In this document: piece by piece, positions 31,361-41,122 of the stretch | Numbering within the stretch: the stretch's first letter is position 1 | Layout of the letters: each line of letters begins with the position of its first letter | Assembly: GCF_042665155.1 (NCBI RefSeq) | Contig: NZ_JBHTCG010000039.1 | Coordinates: 20,485-84,484, forward strand | Direction: 5' to 3' | Length of the DNA stretch: 64,000 bases | Origin: Sphaerisporangium rhizosphaerae | Lineage (GTDB): Bacteria > Actinomycetota > Actinomycetes > Streptosporangiales > Streptosporangiaceae | Program-made: the position numbers and the translations under genes | The notes under the pieces: model-generated | The model's input: the letters and a program-made list of their open reading frames with translations, nothing else | Databases searched by the model: none | Told to the model about the DNA's origin: nothing

Positions 31361-34300
31361 GTGAAACGCTCAGGATTCTTCCCGTTACGCTACGCGCGAC
31401 CAGATGGGCTGCGTCGACGCCTCGCAGCGATCACGGTGTCCACCCTCGCCGCGTCTCTGCTCACTGCCGGCGGAATGCCGTCGGCGACGGCGGGCACACA
31501 GACATCCACCAGTCCCGCGCAGTCCGATCCGGTCGTCAAACCGACCCCGTTCCCGCGTCCCACGGACCCCGATGCGGACCTGCGCGCGGGAATCGCCGAG
31601 GCGAAAAAGCAGAGCAAACCCGTGGAGGTGACCGCAGCGACGTCCGAGACCTCACGGACCTGGGCCTACCCGGATGGACATCTGACGACCGAGTCCTACT
31701 CCAGCCCCGCCCAGGTGAAGCAGCCCGACGGCACCTGGGCTTGGATGGACACCGCTCTCGTCGAGAAGGACGGAGTACTGAAACCGAGAGTCGCGAAGGC
31801 GGACGTTCAGTTCTCGCTCGGTGGGGACGCCCCGTTCGCCACGATGGAGCGTGACAAGGGTCAGAAGTTCAGCCTGTCCTGGGGGAGGACCCTGCCGAGG
31901 CCAGTGGTCAAGGGCAACGTCGCCACCTACGTCAACGCGGCGGGGCCGTCCGCCGACCTGGTGGTCACCGCACTGAGCACCGGTTTCTCCCACGACGTGG
32001 TGCTACGGGAGCGCCCCACAGGCTCGGTGGAGTTCCGTATCCCCGTCCAGACAGCGGGTATGGCGTTCGGCGAGAGCGCGAACGGTGGCCTGCAACTCAC
32101 GGACGCCAAGGGCAAGGTCATTGCGCGGGCGCCGCGGCCGGTGATGTGGGATGCCGTCGGCGAGCAGCAACAGGCCGGCCCAACGGCACGACGGATGGGT
32201 GCGATCACCACCTCTGTGGCGCGGGAGAGCGGCCGGAAGATCCTGATTCTGAAGCCGGACGCCGCCTGGCTGGCAGATCCCAAGACCCGGTACCCGGTCA
32301 CCGTGGACCCCACCACCACACTGAGCGTCATCAGTGACACGACGATGGGCTCACGATCCGAGTGCGGCATCTTCGATCAACCCAGCGCCACGCTGCTCAA
32401 AGTCGGGGGCAACATCTTCACCTGCTCCGGCAAAGATGGATTCCAGTACTTCCGCTCCTACCTCGCCTTCGATACCGGCGCCTTGGCGGGAAAGGCCATC
32501 TACAGCGCCGCTCTCCAGCTCTGGCGCACAGACGCCTTCCGCTGCGCGAGTACGGGGGACGGGAAGGTCCGGGCCGCGCGTACCTCGTCTGGCTGGACGG
32601 CTGGTCATATGACATGGTCGAACAAGCCTGGAACGGAAAGTGACTCTGTCGCGACGATATGCCCGACCACGGGAGTAAGCACTCCAGGGGCGATGTCATG
32701 GCCCGTCACGGACTGGGTGAAGAAGTGGGCCTCGGGCACACCTAACTACGGCATCGAGCTGCAGGGACCGTCGGAAAGCCTGACCGCTGGCGTCGAAAGC
32801 TACATGGTCACCTACCACTCGGCGGAGATGTCGGGCACCGGAGCGACACCACCCAAACTCATCGTGCAGTACTTCCTGCCTCCGGAGATCCCCACCGTGA
32901 CCGCGGAGTCGGTCGACTCCATGGACGGCGACCACGCGATCGTGCGCACCAGCTCGGTCAAAGTGGGATACCGCAGCACCTCGGTCGACGGCCGCAACCT
33001 CGACTACTACTTGTCTGTCCTCGACTCCACTGCGCCGCTCCCGGCCTGGACGACCGGAGGAGGGGCCGCCGCCCAATGGAGCTTCACCGAAGGTGCGGAC
33101 CAGGCCGACTCCACCGGCAACGGCCATTCTTTGACCTTCGTCTCGGGGCGCTACACCAACATCACCGGTAAGGACGGGAAGGGCATCCAGTTCAACGGTG
33201 CTCCGACCGTTCCTTCGGACGGCAGCACCGGCGCGGTGCTCCACACCGACAAGAGCTTCTCCGTGAGCGGCTGGGTTCGTGCGGACACCACGGCCGGCGG
33301 CGGACTGTTCGGTCAGCGCACCTCGGCCGGGGACGGCTTCCTGGTCACCTACAACGGCAGCGCACGCAACTTCAGCATGACCATGTCCAACACCGCCACG
33401 GGCGGCGGGACGACGATCACCTCGTCCGCCACCGTGTCGAGCGGCACGTGGGCTCACCTGGCGGCGGTGTACGACGCGACCGCCCACGAGATGCGCCTCT
33501 ACGTCAACGGCGTCCAGTCCGCCAAGAAGACCTTCACTTCGGCCTGGGACTCCTATGGCGGCGGCACGTTCGTCATCAACCCCAGCGGAGGCGTCCTGAC
33601 GGCCGCCAAGGTCTCCTACGACGAGGTCCGCGCTTACCAGCGCGCCCTGAGCGAGACCGAGATCAGGTGGATGCTCAACCTCACCCCACCCACCACCGCC
33701 AACCTCCCCTCCGGTCAGACCGCCACCCAAACCTACGACGTCAGCAACGTCGACACCTTCAAAATCTCCGTCCGAGCCTGCCTCAACGGCGTGACTCCTA
33801 TCACCTGCAACGAATCCCCCTATTACCGGATCACTACGGACGCTCCGCTGCTGCCGACCGACACGGAAACTGGTATGGCCGACCCGGTCCGGCCCATACT
33901 GTCCGGCATGGTCAACCGTCCTTCCGGCGGGACGGTTACTGCCAAGTACTACTTGTACGACAGCAGCGGGGCACCGGTTGGTGCCGCGCCGCTGGGGACC
34001 CGCACGGTCAACGGCGGCGAACGAGCGTCGTTCCAGATACCGGAGAACACCGTCCAACCGGGCACGGCCTACAAGTGGCAAATGGCTACCTGCGCGGGAG
34101 GCCAGACAACGGCGGAGGAGGTATGCACCGCCAAAACCACTTCCGTCTCCTTCGTGACCCCTGGCACTCCCCCGCCACCTGAGCCCGACGAGAACGTCCG
34201 GCATTTGACGCTGGGGAAGGACAACATCGTCGTCAAGAGCGCTAAGACCGATGCAACAGCTTGCGGCGGCGCCCCATGTACGGTGACCGACGCGAGCACC

Positions 34301-36253
34301 ATCCTGATCGGCGGCACTGACGCCCAGAAGACCGCAGCCGTCGTTGGGTTCAAGCTCGATGAACTCCCTGACGGCGCGGCCGTCTCGCAAGCGATCCTTA
34401 ACCTTGGTACTCCGATCTGCCCGGTAGGGACCTGCCCGAGCGATGCAGTCGTCACAGCCATCCCGCTCAAGAGCCCTGTCACCGCTGAGTCGAGAGGCTC
34501 GGAGCTAGCAGGCGATGCCGATACCAGCACCACCCCGTACACGCTGCCACTCACCGGTCCGACGGCCGACATCGCCGACAGCACATACCAGTGGCTGCTG
34601 CTCACCTCCAATAAGGACGAGGCCATAACATTCGGCGACTCGGCAGCCACCGAACAGCCGTCGCTCGGTCTCACCTATTTTCCCGCTGGGCCACCGAGTA
34701 AGGTCCTCAATCTTGTCGCAGCCGCCGGCGACGCCAGCGCGATCGCCAGCTGGGGTCTACCAGAATCCAACGGCAGCATGGCCATGCTCGACGGCTACGA
34801 TGTCGAAGTCACCGACAATGGCGGCAGCATGGTGCAGACCCTCGACGTCAAGGATCCGTGGGCAGCCGTCAGTGGTCTCTCCAACGGGCAGACCTACACG
34901 ATCAGAGTGCGAGCAAAGACTGCCTTCGGCACCGGGGACTGGGAAAACATCACCGTCACTCCCAAGGCAGTGCCGACACCTCCTCCCTCAGCAGGCAGCG
35001 CGTGTGTCCCATTTCTGGACACTCCGCCAAGCGCAGCACAGAGTAAGGTCTCGCTAAGGACAGCTGAGGGCGAGGGCGGTCAGGCGTTCCTGAACCGGGT
35101 CAAGGCCTACTACCAGGCGCAAGATGCAGTACTGGAGGGTTCGGCGGTCGCCGTCTGGGATGCACCGGGCGTTACTCCAGAAGCGCCTAGCAGTGCCAAG
35201 CTCTCCTTGCTGAATGCAACTCTCACCAAGCAGCGCGAAAGTATGGAACAAGCTGGCATAATAAGGGCAGGTTCCACCGTTCAGCTATCCAGCCCGGTGG
35301 TTGAAGGTGCACTGGGTGGCGGAGTGCGCGTTACCGCAGAGGTCAAGCGTACCTGGACAGAGACCAGCGGATCCGCAGTAGCACCAGCACAGTCGCGGGT
35401 CATCGCAGAAGCTGCCGGATCGGTGGAGCATAGTGAATCATCTATATCGGTCTTCGTCTTCGACCGCTGTGGAAACATCACCATCATCGAGGTGCCGGTT
35501 GACTCGAATGAGGACTCCACGGATTTCATCGAGACCGATGGGGAGCAGTACCTGACTCGAGCCTTCGACTCGTCGGAAAGTGCAGCTGCTCCTTCGAGAT
35601 CAGAAACCAGGTCGATGGGTGATTGGCCGGTGTGCTATCCCTACAAGGATTGGCCTGGGACTAGCAATACCGATAAGTGGCGGCCGAATAAAGGCCTCCT
35701 GTTCGAGACTGTCGGCAAGTCGAAGTGGCGTAAGTGCGTACCCTACGAAGACACAACATGGAATGTGAACAAGTTCGGCGCGGTCGCGAGCCTCTACACG
35801 GATTCAAAGTTCAGGAAGAGTGCGGCGAAGAAGGGGAGCAAAGAAAAATACGTCCTGGACAATTCGAGTGTCAACGTCAAAAGCGCAGCGTGTTTCGTGG
35901 TGGCCGGATCGAGCTATCAACTAACCTTCCAGGGCGCAGTGGTCGTAGGTGTCCCCTTTGCGGGCGTCGAGGTCGGCGGAGGGGTCTCCATCACGAGATC
36001 GGCTGGAAAAGACTGCTCAGGAGAAGCGTCACTAGACGGCCGGGAAGGCGGATCGAACGCGAGTCTCGCATTCAGATCTGCTCTTTGGAGCGGAGTTGAC
36101 TCCGTGATCGCCACTTGCTGGCAGACTGGACTCAGTAGCTGCTCCGTCCAGAAATATCAGCAACAAACCACCGGTACCTTTATATGGGCCAAACAGAAGG
36201 GTTACGTGTCATCCCAGAGTCGGTCCATTAGGAGCGCATGGAGAGACCAATAG
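31361..36253 (+). CDS. Large secreted DNRLRE/LamG/fibronectin-III protein with unknown C-terminal domain
   Basis: A protein of about 1630 residues. It starts with a basic segment and a signal peptide ending near PSATAG. After a region of about 250 residues typical of actinomycete secreted and Rhs-associated proteins come a DNRLRE domain (about 310-488), a LamG/concanavalin-like domain (about 570-771), a second cysteine-containing DNRLRE-like part (about 950-1105), one fibronectin-III domain (about 1110-1203) and a C-terminal part of about 425 residues that I do not recognise. It ends in a cysteine-containing domain with a hydrophobic hairpin GAVVVGVPFAGVEVGGGVSI. No YD/Rhs repeats are present. 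GTG 31361 is preferred (GAGGTGG upstream); TTG 31349 is possible. Base composition falls toward the 3' end, unlike its neighbours. Confidence 0.8.
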   Translation: MKRSGFFPLRYARPDGLRRRLAAITVSTLAASLLTAGGMPSATAGTQTSTSPAQSDPVVKPTPFPRPTDPDADLRAGIAEAKKQSKPVEVTAATSETSRTWAYPDGHLTTESYSSPAQVKQPDGTWAWMDTALVEKDGVLKPRVAKADVQFSLGGDAPFATMERDKGQKFSLSWGRTLPRPVVKGNVATYVNAAGPSADLVVTALSTGFSHDVVLRERPTGSVEFRIPVQTAGMAFGESANGGLQLTDAKGKVIARAPRPVMWDAVGEQQQAGPTARRMGAITTSVARESGRKILILKPDAAWLADPKTRYPVTVDPTTTLSVISDTTMGSRSECGIFDQPSATLLKVGGNIFTCSGKDGFQYFRSYLAFDTGALAGKAIYSAALQLWRTDAFRCASTGDGKVRAARTSSGWTAGHMTWSNKPGTESDSVATICPTTGVSTPGAMSWPVTDWVKKWASGTPNYGIELQGPSESLTAGVESYMVTYHSAEMSGTGATPPKLIVQYFLPPEIPTVTAESVDSMDGDHAIVRTSSVKVGYRSTSVDGRNLDYYLSVLDSTAPLPAWTTGGGAAAQWSFTEGADQADSTGNGHSLTFVSGRYTNITGKDGKGIQFNGAPTVPSDGSTGAVLHTDKSFSVSGWVRADTTAGGGLFGQRTSAGDGFLVTYNGSARNFSMTMSNTATGGGTTITSSATVSSGTWAHLAAVYDATAHEMRLYVNGVQSAKKTFTSAWDSYGGGTFVINPSGGVLTAAKVSYDEVRAYQRALSETEIRWMLNLTPPTTANLPSGQTATQTYDVSNVDTFKISVRACLNGVTPITCNESPYYRITTDAPLLPTDTETGMADPVRPILSGMVNRPSGGTVTAKYYLYDSSGAPVGAAPLGTRTVNGGERASFQIPENTVQPGTAYKWQMATCAGGQTTAEEVCTAKTTSVSFVTPGTPPPPEPDENVRHLTLGKDNIVVKSAKTDATACGGAPCTVTDASTILIGGTDAQKTAAVVGFKLDELPDGAAVSQAILNLGTPICPVGTCPSDAVVTAIPLKSPVTAESRGSELAGDADTSTTPYTLPLTGPTADIADSTYQWLLLTSNKDEAITFGDSAATEQPSLGLTYFPAGPPSKVLNLVAAAGDASAIASWGLPESNGSMAMLDGYDVEVTDNGGSMVQTLDVKDPWAAVSGLSNGQTYTIRVRAKTAFGTGDWENITVTPKAVPTPPPSAGSACVPFLDTPPSAAQSKVSLRTAEGEGGQAFLNRVKAYYQAQDAVLEGSAVAVWDAPGVTPEAPSSAKLSLLNATLTKQRESMEQAGIIRAGSTVQLSSPVVEGALGGGVRVTAEVKRTWTETSGSAVAPAQSRVIAEAAGSVEHSESSISVFVFDRCGNITIIEVPVDSNEDSTDFIETDGEQYLTRAFDSSESAAAPSRSETRSMGDWPVCYPYKDWPGTSNTDKWRPNKGLLFETVGKSKWRKCVPYEDTTWNVNKFGAVASLYTDSKFRKSAAKKGSKEKYVLDNSSVNVKSAACFVVAGSSYQLTFQGAVVVGVPFAGVEVGGGVSITRSAGKDCSGEASLDGREGGSNASLAFRSALWSGVDSVIATCWQTGLSSCSVQKYQQQTTGTFIWAKQKGYVSSQSRSIRSAWRDQ

Positions 36254-36286
36254 AAACCATGTGAGCATAGCCCGCTAAGCCTAGAC

Positions 36287-36321
36287 GTAGCTGCCGTGGG
36301 TCGCTTGGCTCGCGGCAGTTA
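36287..36321 (+). terminator. Imperfect hairpin after the LamG protein gene
   Basis: GTAGCTGCCG and CGGCAGTTAC form a 10-bp stem with one mismatch, 34 bp after the stop. No T tract follows, so it may be only a weak terminator. Confidence 0.4.
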
Positions 36322-36404
36322 CGTGGCTGCATGGTCTGGTCGGTTACAGGACCTTCTCAGCCCATTAGGCAATGATCCCTGGTCTCGATATCAAGGAGTA
36401 ATCT

Positions 36405-37268
36405 GTGACCTCTGGCCGACTGGCCATCTCTCTGGCCATTCTCTGTATCTTGGCTGGAGGCTGTACTCAGGGTTCGTCGACTCGACATGTGAATCCGGCG
36501 CCCAACCAGGAAAATTCCGGCGCGACCCGAGACCATCTAGACATGGTGGTGAAGCTTGCAACAATAGCGACGAATCCGGCCGACCGACTGGCTGTTTATC
36601 TAGGGAATATCGAAGACACCCCTAACGGCTATGAGTTCCATCCTGGCATGGTCTCATTCTCCACCTTCAAAGGGCTGAGCACATCTCAATATGTGCCCTA
36701 TTCGGTCAGCCTGGACAGGCTGGGCCGGGTCCGCCGGATATATGCTATGCCCGAAAGCGTGGCGTCTAGGGCGCTTCTGGAGTTCGGCACCGGAGTGGAT
36801 GGCGATGGAAGTGCATGGATCTTGAAGAGGCTCGGGGCTGGAGTCCGCATCGCTGCGATCGTCGAATACAAGAAGCCCGTGTCGGAAGAAGGATTTCGGC
36901 CTCGCTTCATGTACGATAACTCGGCTCGTATCCTCCTTTCCCGTGCCCGGCGAGATGGGTATCCGATCTACTGGGATGGAGGTCAAGGATGCCAGGGCTC
37001 GACCACGCCGGCCATATGTTCCGGCTCGCCGGTAACGCAGTTCAGGGACTGGGTGTCGAAGCTCGGCCCACAGGACGACGGGACGCTGAGAGGTTTTGGT
37101 CTGTCGGTGGGAGAGTTGCGTAAGGCGGCCTCCGATGGACTCATTCACGGCATCATCGCCGACGGCGGTTCGGCCCAGGTGATGCGCGCGCTACAACGTG
37201 ATTCCAACGTTTCCGGAATCTGGATAATTGATATCCGCCCCTGTCTGCCGACGGATGATTGCCCCTAA
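36405..37268 (+). CDS. Unrecognised lipoprotein downstream of the LamG protein
   Basis: A 287-residue predicted lipoprotein: MTSGRLAISLAILCILAGGC has a lipobox LAGGC with the modified cysteine at residue 20. The mature part has four cysteines (CQGS, ICSG, PCLPTDDCP) and alternates strands and helices; I recognise no family. The GTG start at 36405 has AAGGAG 6 bases upstream, so the gene is real. It follows the large secreted protein in the same direction by 152 bp, and both share unusually low GC and codons such as ATA and AGG. A functional pairing (secreted protein plus surface-anchored partner) is an inference from position only. Confidence 0.7.
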   Translation: MTSGRLAISLAILCILAGGCTQGSSTRHVNPAPNQENSGATRDHLDMVVKLATIATNPADRLAVYLGNIEDTPNGYEFHPGMVSFSTFKGLSTSQYVPYSVSLDRLGRVRRIYAMPESVASRALLEFGTGVDGDGSAWILKRLGAGVRIAAIVEYKKPVSEEGFRPRFMYDNSARILLSRARRDGYPIYWDGGQGCQGSTTPAICSGSPVTQFRDWVSKLGPQDDGTLRGFGLSVGELRKAASDGLIHGIIADGGSAQVMRALQRDSNVSGIWIIDIRPCLPTDDCP

Positions 37269-37456
37269 TCACATACAGATGCGCTGCCGGAGCCGTGACT
37301 GGACGGCGGTGGCCTCTGCCGCGCTGGTGGGCCATGGTTCACGTCGGTTCACGTCGGATCACGGTGCCAGGTGGAGGCGGTCGGCGGTGTCTGTTTTTAT
37401 GTTATCGGCGGGCTTATCAGGTGCCGCAGGTTGCCAATGGGTCGGAGATCGGGCGG

Positions 37457-37867
37457 TCAGGGGTGGAGGCTCAGGCCCTTGAGGGTTTTGTCGAGGAGGT
37501 TCTTGGGGGCGTGAAGGGCGAGGCCGACCAGGGGGAGGGTCTCGGCGGGGTGGGCCTGGACGGTGGCGCGGTTGGCTTCGTCGTGGCCGGTCTTGAACAT
37601 GTCCTCGATGTAGACCGCTGTGGGGATCGCCCGGGCGAGGGCTCTGGTGTGGGTGCGGGCGAGGCCCTCGGTGTCGGCGGCGTAGACGAGGACCGGCTGG
37701 CGGAACATGGCGAGGTAGGCGTTGCCGGAGGCGTCCGCGTACGGCTCGCCGATGGTCTCTTCCGAGGCTGCGGCGATGGCGCTCGCCAGGAAGGCGGTCA
37801 CGTTGAGCTTCTGCCAGACGGCCAGGTCCTCCCGGACGACGATGGCGATCTTCGTGTCGAAACGCAT
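37457..37867 (-). CDS. DUF2000 family protein
   Basis: A 136-residue protein matching DUF2000, a small fold related to peptidyl-tRNA hydrolase II, with MRFDTKIAIVVREDLAVWQK at the start, then VTAFLASAIAAA, and the C-terminal LVGLALHAPKNLLDKTLKGL. Biochemical role is not known for the family. It is divergent from an AraC regulator, and such DUF2000-AraC pairs are common in actinobacteria, suggesting that the regulator controls it. ATG at 37867. Confidence 0.85.
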   Translation of the reverse strand: MRFDTKIAIVVREDLAVWQKLNVTAFLASAIAAASEETIGEPYADASGNAYLAMFRQPVLVYAADTEGLARTHTRALARAIPTAVYIEDMFKTGHDEANRATVQAHPAETLPLVGLALHAPKNLLDKTLKGLSLHP

Positions 37868-38161
37868 GCCGAGCAGCTTGGCGGCGGTCGGGGCTCCCGT
37901 CTTGTACGCCGGTGCGGTGGGGGTGTCGGCTCGGCGCCGTTCGGCAGTGCGGGAGTAGGAACCCGGTGCCGATCGGCGCTGCGGGGGGGCACGGACAGTT
38001 CTTCACGCGGGCGTCGGCGCGGATGGTCGTCATGAGGGGGCGGCGCCGACGGCGGTCATGCGGGCTGCGCGGCCGGTGGTCATGCACGTCGGTACGGAGG
38101 TCGTCATGCGGGCGTCGGCGGACGTCGCGGTGGCCTGCGGGTGGTCGGGCGTGTGGTCAGA

Positions 38162-39100
38162 ATGGAGGGCATGGGAGGGGACTGGTCGCGGTACTGGCGG
38201 GCGGCCGATCGGCCGTTGGAGGCAATGCACGCGCACTTCGAGCGGCACGTCTACCATCGGCACAGCCACGAGACCTACTCCTTCGGGATGACCGAGGAGG
38301 GGGCCCAGCACTTCACCTGCCGGGGCGAGGCCCGTACCAGCGCGGCGGGGATGGTCATGGTGTTCAATCCCGACGACCCGCACGATGGGCACGCGGCCGA
38401 CGAGGTGGGCTTCACCTACCGGATGGTGCACATCGGACCCGACCTGGTCGCCGAGGTACTGGGGGAGGCTGCCGGGCGGAGGGCGGGGCTGCCGTTGTTC
38501 ACCGAGCCGGTTGTGGACGATCCCGTGCTGGCCGGACGGCTGCGCCTGCTTCACGGGACTCTGACGGGTGAGGCGGACGCGACGCCGCTGCGGCGGGAGG
38601 AGTTGCTCGACTCCGTGGTGGTGGCCGTGGCGAGGCAGGCGGGACGCAGGCTCGTGCCGCTGTACGGCGGTGGACGGGGTCGCGATCTTCCCGGCGGCGG
38701 GACGCCACGGCCGAGTACGGGCGGCATGGCGGGGCCGGCCGAGCGCGAGATGGCCGGTATGGCAGGGGGTGATGGTCGGAGGACGGCACGGGTCGTGCGG
38801 GAGTTGTTGCACGACCTGGACGGCGGCGCGGTCTCGGCGGGTGACCTGGCCCTCGCCACCGGGCGCAGCCGGTTCGCCGTGTACCGATCCTTCCGGGAGG
38901 CGTACGGCATGGCGCCCAGCGACTACCAGCGCCAGCTCCGGCTGCGCGCGGCACGCAGGCTGCTCGCCCAGGGCTGCTCTGCGGCGGACGTCGCTGCGAC
39001 GACCGGCTTCACCGACCAGAGCCACCTCACCCGCTGGTTCTCCCGCTACTACGGAGTGACTCCCACCGCCTACCGCCGAGCCGCCGCGCCCACTCCCTGA
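38162..39100 (+). CDS. AraC-family transcriptional regulator
   Basis: A 312-residue regulator with an N-terminal cupin-like AraC-binding domain (HRHSHETYSFGMTEEG, then NPDDPHDGH) and two C-terminal helix-turn-helix motifs (SAGDLALATGRSRFAVYRSF and SAADVAATTGFTDQSHLTRW). A glycine-rich linker of about 45 residues joins them. The start is uncertain: ATG 38162 (MEGMGGDWSRYW) is taken, with ATG 38171 possible; neither has a good ribosome site, so the message may be leaderless. The divergent gene 37457-37867 (DUF2000) is the likely target. Confidence 0.9.
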   Translation: MEGMGGDWSRYWRAADRPLEAMHAHFERHVYHRHSHETYSFGMTEEGAQHFTCRGEARTSAAGMVMVFNPDDPHDGHAADEVGFTYRMVHIGPDLVAEVLGEAAGRRAGLPLFTEPVVDDPVLAGRLRLLHGTLTGEADATPLRREELLDSVVVAVARQAGRRLVPLYGGGRGRDLPGGGTPRPSTGGMAGPAEREMAGMAGGDGRRTARVVRELLHDLDGGAVSAGDLALATGRSRFAVYRSFREAYGMAPSDYQRQLRLRAARRLLAQGCSAADVAATTGFTDQSHLTRWFSRYYGVTPTAYRRAAAPTP

Positions 39101-39155
39101 ACAGGCGGATGCGCCGCTCTTCAACGATCACTCACGGGTCTGTGGTCCTGGGGCG

Positions 39156-40001
39156 TCAGTCGTTGATGATGATCATGGTGCCTAGGGGGAGGTGGGTCAC
39201 GGCGTCGAGGGCGGGTTTGGGGAGGCGGACGCAGCCGTGGGAGACGGCGTGGCCGAAGACGCTCTTGTCGGGCCAGCCGTGCAGGCCGACGGTGCCGGGG
39301 CCGCCGTCGTAGGTCTTCAGTTTCTCCGAGTGCGAGCCGAGCGGCAGGATCACCGGGCTGTAGGACACGCCGGAAGGGGAGAGGGCGGCGAGCAGGAAGG
39401 TGCGGCCGACGGGGGTGGGGGTCTGGTCGGTGCCGATGCCCACCTGCCACGATCCGGTCTCCTGGCCGTCCTTGAACACGGCGAGCCTGCGGTCGGACAG
39501 GTCGATGCGCACCTGGTAGGGGCTGTGGGACTCCTTGGTCTTGCCGTCGCCGGTGTGGATCCAGCCGGTGGACCCGTTGGGCCTGCTGGGGAGCAGGACG
39601 CGCATCCAGCCGGGGCGCGTCTCGACCACCGGGAGCCAGGTCGGCTGGTCGAGCTGGGTGGTGGGGAGGACGGCGATCGCCGGGCCGCCGGGTTCGGCGT
39701 AGACCACCTTCTGGGCGCGCGGGTGGACGACCAGGCCGTCGTTGGCCGCGAAGGGCTGCGAGTCGGGTTCGGCCTCGCTGACCGTCGTCCACGTCGTCGA
39801 CCTGGGCAGGGCGGCGAGCTGGGCCGTGGTCACCTTCGCCGGCGGGATGGGCTTGGCCGGAGGGGGTGCGGGCGGGGTGGCGAGCTCGCGGTCGAACTTC
39901 CAGTTGGTGACGATCACCAGCATGGCCACGCTCAGCAGGACCGTGGTGACCACCGCGGCGATGACGAGGACGGTGCGGGTGGATCGGCGGCGGACGTACA
40001 T
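39156..40001 (-). CDS. L,D-transpeptidase (YkuD) with N-terminal membrane anchor
   Basis: A 281-residue cell-wall enzyme. A basic N-terminus and one transmembrane helix (about 10-33) anchor it; a Pro-rich linker and an SH3-like segment (about 80-150) precede the YkuD domain. The active-site signature is complete: H241 in GLHGW and HAVSHGCVRLPKP with H255 and C257. It would make 3,3-crosslinks in peptidoglycan or attach proteins. ATG at 40001. It reads toward the AraC gene (convergent) and is followed upstream, on the same strand, by the Ig-like secreted protein. Confidence 0.92.
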   Translation of the reverse strand: MYVRRRSTRTVLVIAAVVTTVLLSVAMLVIVTNWKFDRELATPPAPPPAKPIPPAKVTTAQLAALPRSTTWTTVSEAEPDSQPFAANDGLVVHPRAQKVVYAEPGGPAIAVLPTTQLDQPTWLPVVETRPGWMRVLLPSRPNGSTGWIHTGDGKTKESHSPYQVRIDLSDRRLAVFKDGQETGSWQVGIGTDQTPTPVGRTFLLAALSPSGVSYSPVILPLGSHSEKLKTYDGGPGTVGLHGWPDKSVFGHAVSHGCVRLPKPALDAVTHLPLGTMIIIND

Positions 40002-40123
40002 GGGACCCCCGTGAAGGTACTGGCTGCTGCTCTTCGCGGTTCGGCGGACCGGTGGGCGGTGGTGGTGATCGTGGGTGGCTGGTGGTGCGCGGTGGCGTTG
40101 TCGGGTGCGGTGGGGGCGAGCCG

Positions 40124-40155
40124 GAGGGCCCGTCCGGGATTGCGGACGGGCCCTC
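40124..40155 (-). terminator. Hairpin terminator of the Ig-like protein gene
   Basis: GAGGGCCCGTCCG pairs perfectly with CGGACGGGCCCTC around a 6-base loop, 20 bp after the stop of the Ig-like protein gene. Confidence 0.85.
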
Positions 40156-40174
40156 GTGGCCCCGGGACGGTGGA

Positions 40175-41122
40175 TCAACCCGTCACGGCGAAATGCTGGA
40201 CCGGCTTCGGCCGCTCCTTCTTGTAGTGCTTCTGGTGGTACTGCTTCTCGTGGTGCTCGTGGTGCTCGGGCACCCACTTGTGACGGTGGTTGTCCCAGTA
40301 CTCGCGGTGACCGCCGCCGTGGTCGAACCAGCCCTCGATGTGCCGGCGGATGCCCCTGTCGACCAGCACGGTGTGGTCGTTGCGGTCGTGCCACCACCTG
40401 TCGCAGCGGCGGCGCAGGTTCTCCCACTCCTCCTTGGTGTGGTGTGCCGAGATGCCGTGGCGCTCCTCGGCGTTCCTCAGACGGCGGCACTGGTGCTCGT
40501 CGTCGTCATGCCGGATGGTCCTCGGCTCGTCCTCGTCCTCCCAGTCGTCGTCGTGGTCGGACTTCTGGGCTTCCTTCTTGCCGTCGTCCTTCTTCTTGCC
40601 GTCGTCTTTCCGCTCGGCCTCGACCCGCTGGACGAGCGTCGCGATGTTGCTGGGGTCGAAGGAGGTGTTGCCCAGGTACTGGGCGGAGATGGTGTGGGTT
40701 CCCTCGGCCAGGGTGGTGGTCGTCAGCGTCGCGCGGCCGCCGGTGAGCAGGTCGGCGGTGCCGAGCTCCACGGTGCCGTTCTTGAAGACGACCCTGCCGG
40801 TCGGGAGGATGGTGGTGCCGGTCGCCGTCACCGAGGCGGTGAAGGTGACCGACTCGCCCCGCCGGGACGGGTTGTGCGACGAGGTCAGTGTCGTGGTCGT
40901 CGCGGTGGCCCGTCGTACGGTGACGGAGAACCCGGGCTTCACGGGCCCGGCGGGAAGCAGGGATGCCGCCTGCGTGCCGAGGGCCTGCGGGGCGGTGCTC
41001 GCGCTCGCACTGCTGGGTGCCGCGGCGAGCGCGCCCATCGCGAGAGCGCCCGTGAGAGCTGCCGTCAGCCATGAACGACCGACATTACGTTGGAGAGACC
41101 GTGGGTGACCGACGTCTATCAT
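40175..41122 (-). CDS. Secreted Ig-like-domain protein with His/Asp-rich C-terminus
   Basis: A 315-residue secreted protein. Signal peptide region MIDVGHPRSLQRNVGRSW then LTAALTGALAMGALAAA, with cleavage expected near SSASAS. A bacterial Ig-like domain (Big_3/Ig_3 type, about 65-165) has the pattern TTTTLTSSHNPSRRGESVTFTA. It is followed by a Lys/Asp-rich linker and a C-terminal 120 residues extremely rich in His, Asp, Glu, Arg and Trp (EHHEHHEKQYHQKHYKK), which could bind metal ions or anionic wall polymers. ATG 41122 has AAGGA 9 bases upstream. Function is not recognised. It lies upstream of the L,D-transpeptidase gene on the same strand but has its own terminator. Confidence 0.75.
   Translation of the reverse strand: MIDVGHPRSLQRNVGRSWLTAALTGALAMGALAAAPSSASASTAPQALGTQAASLLPAGPVKPGFSVTVRRATATTTTLTSSHNPSRRGESVTFTASVTATGTTILPTGRVVFKNGTVELGTADLLTGGRATLTTTTLAEGTHTISAQYLGNTSFDPSNIATLVQRVEAERKDDGKKKDDGKKEAQKSDHDDDWEDEDEPRTIRHDDDEHQCRRLRNAEERHGISAHHTKEEWENLRRRCDRWWHDRNDHTVLVDRGIRRHIEGWFDHGGGHREYWDNHRHKWVPEHHEHHEKQYHQKHYKKERPKPVQHFAVTG

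Noticed and set aside
31361..36253. Rhs/YD polymorphic toxin
   Set aside because: DNRLRE and LamG domains often precede Rhs repeats, but no YD repeats or RHS core are present.
36296..36625. Open frame of about 109 residues before the lipoprotein
   Set aside because: It overlaps the lipoprotein gene start in another frame; the lipoprotein has a strong AAGGAG site and lipobox.
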